A stretch of 36,227 nucleotides of DNA, from the NCBI GenBank assembly GCA_009776435.1, contig WRNU01000003.1, positions 1 through 36,227 on the forward strand. The letters are read 5' to 3'. This DNA comes from Betaproteobacteria bacterium. GTDB lineage: Bacteria > Pseudomonadota > Gammaproteobacteria > Burkholderiales > Rhodocyclaceae. A program made the position numbers and the translations under genes. Shown here piece after piece: positions 22,601 to 30,552 of the stretch. Numbering within the stretch: position 1 is the first letter of the stretch; every line of letters starts with the position of its first letter. Under the pieces are notes generated by a model. That model did not search any database. It was not told where the DNA came from and saw only the letters and a program-made list of their open reading frames with translations.

Positions 22601-23160
22601 ATGTTATCGGTGGGGATGTAATCCGACTCCAGGTTGAATCTGCGATATACGGTTCCCGTGTCATCTCTGGCGTAATGTCCGTGGTCGTTCCGGGTAGCCA
22701 GGTCATAGCCGTTGAACCAGGCATCGGTGAATTTTGCGTTGCCCAGCGTGCCGTCAGTGACGAGACGTCCATCTGCGTCATACACGGCAACTCCCGGAGG
22801 GGCGGGAGGTGGTACGTATCGGGTCGCGGGGTTGTAATACGCCTTGTTGAACTCATGGGACATATAGAGTTTATAAGGAACCGCCGCAGTAGACCAGTGT
22901 TCTCCTCTTTCTGGCATAAAAAACCGATTTATTTCATCCGGCATGAATGAGGAATGCATTGAATTGGAGTCGTCATGGATGAATAAAAGATTGGCCGGAA
23001 CAGCCGTGGAGACTGTCAAGGGTACGGAAGGAAAATTTACTGTCTGCGCCAGGGCGCTTCCACTATAAATTGTCATTGCCATTGCCACAGTAAGGGCCAG
23101 GGATTGCTTGCGGGGTGTCAGTTGTCGAGGGGAGTGAGGAGAAAGAATTGAAGCCTTCAT
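19630..23160 (-). CDS. PilY1-like type IV pilus tip/biogenesis protein (copy A)
   Basis: Signal peptide; [28 protein letters not shown] (MIDAS-like DDSNS); [12 protein letters not shown]; beta-propeller [44 protein letters not shown]; Ca-loop-like [12 protein letters not shown]; C-terminal RISWREI. Confidence 0.93.
   Translation of the reverse strand: [1176 protein letters not shown]
19691..19699. repeat. Homopolymer tract G(9) inside the pilY1 copy A coding region
   Basis: taacagggggggggttgc. On the coding strand: AAC CCC CCC CCT encoding N-P-P-P, about 20 codons before the stop. Confidence 0.95.
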
Positions 23161-23200
23161 ATGTCTCCGGAAACCGGGGTTGTCAGCGAGGCCCGAAGAC

Positions 23201-23231
23201 TAGCCGTGAGGCGAATCTCGATGTCGTTACT
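23201..23231 (-). promoter_or_regulatory. Duplicated upstream element, copy A (about 40 nt from the pilY1 copy A start)
   Basis: Minus strand agtaacgacatcgagattcgcctcacggcta; 27 of 31 identical to 27327-27357. Confidence 0.45.
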
Positions 23232-23338
23232 TTTTCCCGGAAACCGGAGGTTTATCTGTCTTTACGTATTGTGGTTTTTACTATTGATTGACATGGATCA
23301 CGGGAGAAGGGGGCGGTCTACGTGATATCCAGGGGGGC

Positions 23339-23366
23339 GTAGGGGCGGCCGGCCGGTCGCCCCTAC
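23339..23366. repeat. 28-bp near-perfect palindrome between the two pilY1 genes
   Basis: gtaggggcggccggccggtcgcccctac: the halves are reverse complements except one position. The outer 10-mer cgtaggggcg is shared with the inverted repeat at 596-668. Confidence 0.85.
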
Positions 23367-23386
23367 CTCACGGAAGGGGAATGTCT

Positions 23387-26300
23387 TCAGTTGACGATTT
23401 CGCGCCAGGATATGCGGCCCTGACCTGTGCCTTCGCTTTCGGTCGGCCCTTTTCCCAGGGAAGTGCCGAGCGCAACGCAGTTGGCCGAATCCAGTCCGCA
23501 AGTGACCAGCAATCCATTGACCATCCTGGCCTGTCCGGGCATGCCGCCGAGCAGATCGCCGATCTTGATGGCTGCGGGAGGGGTTCCGCCGATCGTGTCC
23601 TGGCTATCGAGTTCTCCGTCTCCATTGAGGTCGAGAAAGACGAAATCCAGCGCGCCGCCGGTTTGGGCATTGACGGCGTAAAGCCAGCCGGAGCCTCTGG
23701 GGTCGCAAGGGTCGCCATCGACGGGCGGGATGATGGTGGTGAATATGACCACATCCCCGTTCGGTGTTTGGATGACGCTCGACGCGCTCACGACCCGCTC
23801 GCCTTTTTCGGCCAGTTGGAGATACCAGCCTTTGACGATGTTGACGTTGCCCGCCAGCGGCGTGATGGCTTTTACCGGAATGCCGGCCACCTGAGTCGTC
23901 GTGCCGAATGTGCGCTGTACCAGGTTACTGAGCAAAAGGGTGGAGCCGTTTTCGTCGATCAGGCCGTACAGGCTTTGCTGTGCCGTGCTGCTTCTGTCAG
24001 AGATGCTGAAATAGCGCCCGGTCCCGAAGTAGAGATAAGTTTTTTTGACATCGGGGGCGGTGTTGAGCGAGGCCGCCGTGGGCCGCGCGGTGATCGGCTG
24101 ACTCGTCCCCGCATCGAACAATTTTTCAGGCGTCGCGCCAGGATTCGGGGCCAGCGCGAATTTCCACATCTTGCCGCGCAAATCGCCCGCATAGGCCGAT
24201 ACCTTGTGGGTCGCGGTATCTTCCCAGATGTGAGGAGGTGTGAGGCCGTTGCCGGTTTCGTCCGATGCCTTGATGAAGGTTGCACTGCCGGTCTTGACAT
24301 TCACGATGCCCAGGGCAGCCTTGTCCTGGCAACTGTTGTAACCGTTGCCGAAGACGGCGCTGGGCTTTCCGTCGATTTCGGCGTAGGCCAGCGAACTGAT
24401 GACGTTGCCCAGGTAGGCCGAAACGGGATCGGGGTCGGGGCAGGTCTGCGGGCTGCTGACTTCCCAGGTGACATGTCCCGGCTGAAAGTCCCCTGGGTTG
24501 CTTACGTCGAGTCCATACAATCCCTTTGCGCCGCGACCGAGCGCGCCGACCAGGAGATACTGGCCCGGCGTCTGGGTTGGCGTGGTCACCAGGACTTCGC
24601 CGTCCACGTAGGAGTTGTAACCATTGGTGAGTTCGGCCAGTTTCGGAATCAGCGCCGACGGGATGTAGGCAAACTGTTCCACGCCGGTGCTCGCGTCGAA
24701 GGCGTGCAGCATGCCGTCGTTGGCGCCCAGGAAAATCGTCTGTTTCTCTCCGTATTTGACGAAAACCGGCGAGTTGTGCGGGCTGGCGCCAAGCGGGGCG
24801 CGGCCTGGCGCGGCACGGTAACGAGGGCGGAACTGTCCGGGGTTCGAGCCTTCATTCACGTTGCTTCCCCGGATGTACTCCAGGACGTTCTGGCCGTTGA
24901 GCGACTGATCCAGCCCTCTCAGGGCGTTCTGGAGCGTACTGTCCAGGTTGCCCCACAGGAAGGGGACGCCGTTACCGTTGCTGCGGGTATGGATCTTCCG
25001 CTCTGTAGGCGCGGGCATCTGTTCCGAGGCAAACCAGACTTCCTCTTCAAGCCCGGCTTTTGAATCGATTCTCTGGGCGATGAGTTCCCCCCTCCAGTCA
25101 TCGGGCTTGAAGTGCGTCTTGTAGAGATAGACGTTGTCCGAGATCGAGGTGACCTGGGAGGTGCTGGCATCCAGGTTTCCGGAGGAAGCTTTTTGCGCGC
25201 TATTGACGGAATTGATGATGGACGACATGCCTCGGACGAATTCATCGGGGTTGGTGGCCGAGAAAAAGTCCCCGTGACCATTCACGCCGGTGTGCAACAA
25301 ATCGTCGATCTTTTCGACGGTGTTGTTGTCGTTGACGGGATTGGGCCAGGTAATGGCTCCGATTGAAGAATCATGGATCGCCCTGAAAGCCCGATCCTTA
25401 TCAATGTTGCCTGTCACCCCCAGACCGATGGTGAAGGTGGTCATGTGCGGATGCTCGGCGCTGTCCCGATACCTTGGAGGCACGGCGCCCAGCGCCTCGG
25501 GAGCCGGAGTCTTGGGAACCTTGTTGGCGATCGCGGCGGGCACCAGTTTTTTGTTCCAGTAGTACCAGGCGATGTCCGCCAGCGTGTTGGAATAACTGTC
25601 CTTGAACGGGGAGGGGGCGCTGCCGTCCACGTTGACGTTGACGATGCCCGTGGTGGTGGCGGCATCGCTGTTCCAATATCCATCTGTCATTAGAATGGTA
25701 AAGCTCTTGCGGCACGCTGCGGCTTTTTCCACGGCGGCCGTCCCAGGGCTGGCGGGATTGTCTGCCCAGGGTCCCAGGCTGGAGCCGTCCGATCTGTCGA
25801 AGTACCGTCCGGCATGATCCAGCGCCCTCCTGAGCGGCGTGCCGCCTGCATCCTTTTCGGAGGAGGAGAGCGAACTGATGAAAACGGGCGACCTGTTCAT
25901 GGCCGCTGGCTGGATTTTGTATAGCCATTCAAGAAATTGTTTTTTTCGCGCCTGATTGAATGTCCGCACGCCCTGTATGACGGTGTTGACGCTCTTTCCG
26001 TCGATGGAGACGCTGTTTTTTTTGTTGATGAGCCCCCAGCCTACGCGAACGCTGGGGTCGAGCTTCTCGAAGGCCCGACCGATACCTGCCATCGACGCAT
26101 AATTGCGCGTGCGGTAATAGGAATACCAGTTGGCAAAATTCTGCCTCTCCTCATCGGTGGTGAGGAAGCGTTGTTGGCACATGCCGGTGTTGTAGTTGGC
26201 GGCGTTCGATGTGGGGGTGGGGTAATTTTTCCACGCGCTGGATTGACACTCATAATAACTGGCCTGACCGGTCGGAGCGCCGGGGAGAAATTCGGTAAAA

Positions 26301-26902
26301 TCATCTGAGGCGACACTTCCCTTTATCTTGCCGTTATAAGGGGAATTATTGAAAATGACGCTCCAGTGGTCGGTGGGAGTGTAATTTGAAGCCAGATTGA
26401 ATCTGCGGGTGATGGTTCCAGTGTTGTCACTGACGTAATTCCCGGATTGGTTCCGGGTAGCCAGATCATAGCCATTGAACCAGGCATCGGTGAATTTTGC
26501 GTTGCCGAGGGTGCCGTCGGTCACGAGGCGTCCATCCGCGTCATACACGGAGACTCCCGGTGGCGCGGGAGGCGGCGCGTATTTGAACGCGGGGTCGTAA
26601 TACGTTTTGTTGAACTCGGACGACATGTAGAGTTGGTAAGGAACTTTCGATGTTTTCGGCGAACTCATCGAATACCGATGTATTTCATCCGGCATGAACG
26701 ACCAATACATTGAATTTGAATCGTCATGGATATATAGCAGATTGGCCGGAACAGCCGTGGCGACCGTCAGCGGCACGGAAGGGAAGCTCACCGTTTGTGC
26801 CAGGACATTTCCACTGTAAATTGCAATTGCCATTGCAACGATACGGGCCAGGGGTTTCATACGAATTGCCGATTGCCGTGGGGGATGGGCTGGAGTTTTC
26901 AT
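23387..26902 (-). CDS. PilY1-like type IV pilus tip/biogenesis protein (copy B)
   Basis: [153 protein letters not shown]. SD aaaggaaa upstream of the ATG. Confidence 0.93.
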   Translation of the reverse strand: [1171 protein letters not shown]

Positions 26903-27040
26903 GATGCTTTCCTTTTTCGAGTCGCCCCGTCGTTCATTACGGGAATCAAGCTTCGGCATACGTCCGTCGTGACGGTAAGAATCCCGCCGCAACGTCAAAG
27001 CGTCACGGCAGTTATCTGATCGAGCGGGGGCCGGTATTTC

Positions 27041-27241
27041 CTAGTGGGGAGGTCTGGGCTTGGGAGGCTGGGGGGGGGCCGGCGTCGGCGTCGGCGTTTC
27101 CGCGCCCGAATCCTCCTCCGTCTGGAGAATCGTCTGGGCCGCTGGCGTTGCCATCGAAAAACCGTATCCAAGTGAAAATATCGTTGCCATGATGCCCGCG
27201 AAGAGGCGGGCCAGGTATTTGCGGGGAAGCGATATCCTCAT
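27041..27241 (-). CDS. Small putatively secreted or membrane protein with Pro-rich C-terminus
   Basis: MRISLPRKYLARLFAGIMATIFSLGYGFSMATPAAQTILQTEEDSGAETPTPTPAPPQPPKPRPPH*. Strong SD gaggaggt 8 nt before the ATG; lies within the pilus operon. Confidence 0.6.
   Translation of the reverse strand: MRISLPRKYLARLFAGIMATIFSLGYGFSMATPAAQTILQTEEDSGAETPTPTPAPPQPPKPRPPH
27070..27078. repeat. Homopolymer tract G(9) inside the small Pro-rich ORF
   Basis: ggctgggggggggccggcg. Coding strand GCC CCC CCC CAG. Confidence 0.95.
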
Positions 27242-27326
27242 GATGTGACCTCCTCGATCAGCTCGGATAAGATGCTCTTATCGAGTGATGCGCAAGTTGC
27301 GTCGGCAAGTGCCGACACGCAAAGGA

Positions 27327-27357
27327 TAGCCGTGAGGCGACTTTCAAAGTCGTTACT
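27327..27357 (-). promoter_or_regulatory. Duplicated upstream element, copy B (upstream of the small Pro-rich ORF)
   Basis: Minus strand agtaacgactttgaaagtcgcctcacggcta; 27 of 31 identical to 23201-23231; contains gacttt/aaagtc dyad. Confidence 0.45.
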
Positions 27358-27402
27358 ATTGCCTGATTCCGGGTATTTACCGGCCTGTTTGTGTGACAGT
27401 TT

Positions 27403-27912
27403 TTAGTTGCAGGCGGCTTGAATCACGGGGGAGGAGGCCCGCGCCGGAAGCAATACCTGGCGCTGGATGGGTGGATCGCCGCCGGCTGTCAGACAGATGC
27501 CCGTCGGGAAAGACCCCACTGTCAACGTGGTCGTGCCGGTAGGGGAGAATCCCAGCGATAATGCTGTTACCTGGGCGTTGATCAAGTCGGAATAGGTGCC
27601 TTCGCGCAACAGATTATTATTATCATCGCGCACGTGCCAGGTGCGTTCGTCGAGCGTCAGCGAAACCGTTCGGTTCGTGCGAACGGCTTCGGAACGAGCA
27701 TACTGGATGTCCGCGACGAGATCGTCGGCTGCGTTGCGAACCGCCATGTTGCGAATCACGGTTTTGAACGAGGGAACCGCGAGGGCTGCAAGGATGGCAG
27801 CGATTGCGATCACGATGAGCAATTCGGTCAGGGTGAATCCGCGCGTCCGTCCTTCAGGATGCGTTGAGCGGAAAATGTGCGTGGACAACGTTCGTTTCAT
27901 GGAAGAAGTCAT
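27403..27912 (-). CDS. FimT/GspH-like minor pseudopilin
   Basis: RGFTLTELLIVIAIAAILAALAVPSFKTVIRNMAVRNAADDLVADIQYARSEAVRTNRTVSLTLDERTWHV: class III signal and GspH/FimT family pattern. Confidence 0.88.
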   Translation of the reverse strand: MTSSMKRTLSTHIFRSTHPEGRTRGFTLTELLIVIAIAAILAALAVPSFKTVIRNMAVRNAADDLVADIQYARSEAVRTNRTVSLTLDERTWHVRDDNNNLLREGTYSDLINAQVTALSLGFSPTGTTTLTVGSFPTGICLTAGGDPPIQRQVLLPARASSPVIQAACN

Positions 27913-27999
27913 ATCGGTTCTCACGCCTGAATGGTGCCTGGAAAGTGTTGGGGCGTTTCGGCCCAATGTCAAGGGCGATTGGAACGATCGTCTTCATCC

Positions 28000-28719
28000 A
28001 TGATAATGAATTCGGACGAATGGGATGGAGATACCAAAAGGAATTACGATTCTACCTGTTTTGACTGGGTTGAGGCCGAGGGTGGGGTGATCGAAGCGCA
28101 TGAAATCGTAGACAGGCTCCGGCGGCGGCTGGCGCGGGTGGAGACGGGGTCGGGAGAACCCGATACTGCGCCGGATCGCTTCATCGGGGACTGGCCCGGC
28201 GCGGGGGGGGCGCAGCCTCGCCCGGCGGCGGTGCTCGTGCCGCTGGTGCTGCACGAAATCCGCAAAGACGGCCCCACCGTGCTCTTTACCCGGCGTACCG
28301 ATCATCTGCACCACCATCCGGGGCAGATCAGCTTTCCCGGCGGTGGCATGGAAGAGGGCGATTCCTCCGCCGAAGAAACCGCTGTGCGCGAAGCGCAAGA
28401 AGAAATCGGTCTCGTCCCGGAACGGATCGAACTCATCGGACGGCTGCCGGATTACACGACCGGAACCGGCTTTCGCGTCACCCCTGTGGTGGGACTTCTG
28501 CGTCCGCCGATCGAGTTGAAACTCGACAGTTTCGAGGTTGCCGAGGTGTTTGAAGTGCCGCTCGCGCATTTTCTCGATCCCGTCAATCACCAGAGACATG
28601 CCATTCAACTAAATGACGGCAAAATACGTCATTTTCACGCCATGCCCTATGGCGAATACTTCATCTGGGGCGCCACGGCGGGCATGTTGATGACGCTCTA
28701 CCGTCTGCTCACCAAGTAA
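28000..28719 (+). CDS. NUDIX hydrolase, CoA pyrophosphatase (NudL/YeaB)-like
   Basis: PAAVLVPLVLHEIRKDGPTVLFTRRTDHLHHHPGQISFPGGGMEEGDSSAEETAVREAQEEIGLVPERIELIGRLPDYTTGTGFRVTPVVG. Start uncertain. Confidence 0.9.
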   Translation: MIMNSDEWDGDTKRNYDSTCFDWVEAEGGVIEAHEIVDRLRRRLARVETGSGEPDTAPDRFIGDWPGAGGAQPRPAAVLVPLVLHEIRKDGPTVLFTRRTDHLHHHPGQISFPGGGMEEGDSSAEETAVREAQEEIGLVPERIELIGRLPDYTTGTGFRVTPVVGLLRPPIELKLDSFEVAEVFEVPLAHFLDPVNHQRHAIQLNDGKIRHFHAMPYGEYFIWGATAGMLMTLYRLLTK

Positions 28720-28846
28720 GACAGGCCTACGTACTTTCACGCATCAGCGTGAGTTTTGCCGCTTGCGTCCCGGGTTTTCATACGTAATCTCACGAATTGA
28801 CACATTCTCAAGAAATTGACCCATTTGAAACAGGGAGAGACGCTAG

Positions 28847-30490
28847 ATGAGGTTGAACCATCCTGTCACGGACATTGAAACCCTGTTACCGGAAGGGGAG
28901 TTCATCTATACGCGAACGGATTTGAAAGGGCAGATCGTCGAGGCCAACGATGCCTTCGTCAAGATCTGCGGATTCAGCACGGATGAGATGATCGGGCAGC
29001 CGCACAACATGGTACGTCATCCGGATATGCCGCCGGAAGCCTTTGAAGACATGTGGCGCGACCTCAAGGTTGGACGGCCCTGGCGGGGACTGGTGAAAAA
29101 TCGTTGCAAGGACGGTGGTTTCTACTGGGTCGTCGCTAATGCCTCCCCGGTGCGGGAAAACGGTCAGGTCGTCGGTTACCAGTCGGTTCGTGGGCGGCCA
29201 AGCCGCGAAGAAGTCGCGGCAACGGAGGCGATCTACAAGCGCATTCGTCAAGGCGACAAGTCGGTGCGCATCCTCCACGGGCAGGCCGTTCCCGCGCGCA
29301 GCCTGAAATCCGCTTTACTCTCCTGGATGACGAACGACAGGCTACAGACGGGCCTGATCGGACTGGCGATACTCATCATGGGAAGTGCGCTGGTTGCGCT
29401 TGCCTACGCGCCCTCGTTACTCCCGCCCGCTTTGCTGTACATACTGGGAGGCGTGGGCGCAGCACTGGGGCTTTGGTTTCTGCTCTTTTTCCGCGCCCGT
29501 CTGATGGGAGACCTGAAGAAGACAGACGAATACCTTGCGCACATTTTGGGCAGCGGCGATCTGCGCATGCGTGCGCTCACGAAACGCAACGATACCGTGG
29601 GCAACATTGCCCGGCAGTCCGACCAGATGGCCGCGTGGATTCAATCCACCTTGCAAGGCATCGAGGACGTTGCACTGGCGGTCAGGAATTCTGCTGCGGA
29701 AGTGGCGCAAAGCGTGGTGACGCTGAACAGATCGGCGCAAACGCAAAGCGACGCCACTTCTGCCGCCGCTGCGGAGATCGAACAGAACACCACCTCCATC
29801 GGCGAGATTACCGTTTGTGCGGAACGGACAAAGGAAGTGGCGGATGAGGCGTCGAAAATGTCGGAGAAAGGAAGCCTGCTGGCCGACCAGGCCAGTGCAA
29901 CCATCCTGCAACTGGCCGGAACGGTGAAAGACTCCGCTGTGCAGGTGGAACGACTGGGTGAGCAATCCAGGGAAATTTCCCGAATTACCGGCGTGATTCG
30001 TGGAATCGCCGAGCAAACCAACCTGCTTGCGCTCAACGCGGCCATCGAAGCCGCGCGGGCAGGGGAGCAGGGGCGAGGATTCGCGGTGGTGGCAGACGAA
30101 GTGCACAAACTTGCCGATCGCAGTGTCAAGGCGGCGGAAGAAGTCAGCCAGATGATTGCCGCCGTTCAGGCGGAAACGGACAAGGCTGTCTCCGGCATGC
30201 GCGCGGGCGCGGAGCAGGTGGAAAACAGCGTCAAGAATGTCGAGGGCGCCAAAGATGTCCTGCAAGAAATCAACCGGCACATGGCGCACATGTCGACGAC
30301 GGTCGGCGACATTTTCAGTTCCACCCGCAACCAGCAAGCCGTCATGGGACAAATGGCCGAAAACATCGAGCAGGTAGCCCGGATGACCGGCCAGAACCTC
30401 GTCCAGGCCAGTGATACCAGCCGCACGGCAAACGACCTGCATGCCCTGACCGAGCGGATGCAGAAGTCGGTGGGGCAGTTTAAGGTCTGA
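28847..30490 (+). CDS. PAS-containing (Aer-like) methyl-accepting chemotaxis protein, paralog 1
   Basis: N-terminal [81 protein letters not shown]; two adjacent TM helices; MCP domain [33 protein letters not shown]. Confidence 0.93.
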   Translation: MRLNHPVTDIETLLPEGEFIYTRTDLKGQIVEANDAFVKICGFSTDEMIGQPHNMVRHPDMPPEAFEDMWRDLKVGRPWRGLVKNRCKDGGFYWVVANASPVRENGQVVGYQSVRGRPSREEVAATEAIYKRIRQGDKSVRILHGQAVPARSLKSALLSWMTNDRLQTGLIGLAILIMGSALVALAYAPSLLPPALLYILGGVGAALGLWFLLFFRARLMGDLKKTDEYLAHILGSGDLRMRALTKRNDTVGNIARQSDQMAAWIQSTLQGIEDVALAVRNSAAEVAQSVVTLNRSAQTQSDATSAAAAEIEQNTTSIGEITVCAERTKEVADEASKMSEKGSLLADQASATILQLAGTVKDSAVQVERLGEQSREISRITGVIRGIAEQTNLLALNAAIEAARAGEQGRGFAVVADEVHKLADRSVKAAEEVSQMIAAVQAETDKAVSGMRAGAEQVENSVKNVEGAKDVLQEINRHMAHMSTTVGDIFSSTRNQQAVMGQMAENIEQVARMTGQNLVQASDTSRTANDLHALTERMQKSVGQFKV

Positions 30491-30552
30491 GGCTTCAATT
30501 CGCGCCTGGAAGCTTCTTCCAGAGGGTTCCAGGGGCCAAAACGTAGTGGGGG

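Noticed and set aside
23288-25063. 591-aa plus-strand ORF opposite pilY1 copy B
   Set aside because: Antisense of a clear PilY1 gene. A similar shadow ORF exists opposite copy A (19858-20745), as expected for duplicated genes.
27250-27402. c-di-GMP (GEMM) riboswitch between fimT and the small ORF
   Set aside because: acacgcaaagg at 27315-27325 superficially recalls the GEMM core, but it is on the plus strand while the genes are on the minus strand, and the CGCAAAGCC core and tetraloop receptor are not present.
28203-28210. G(8) tract in the NUDIX gene as another contingency tract
   Set aside because: Shorter than the two G(9) tracts and in a housekeeping-type enzyme; easily expected by chance at this GC content.
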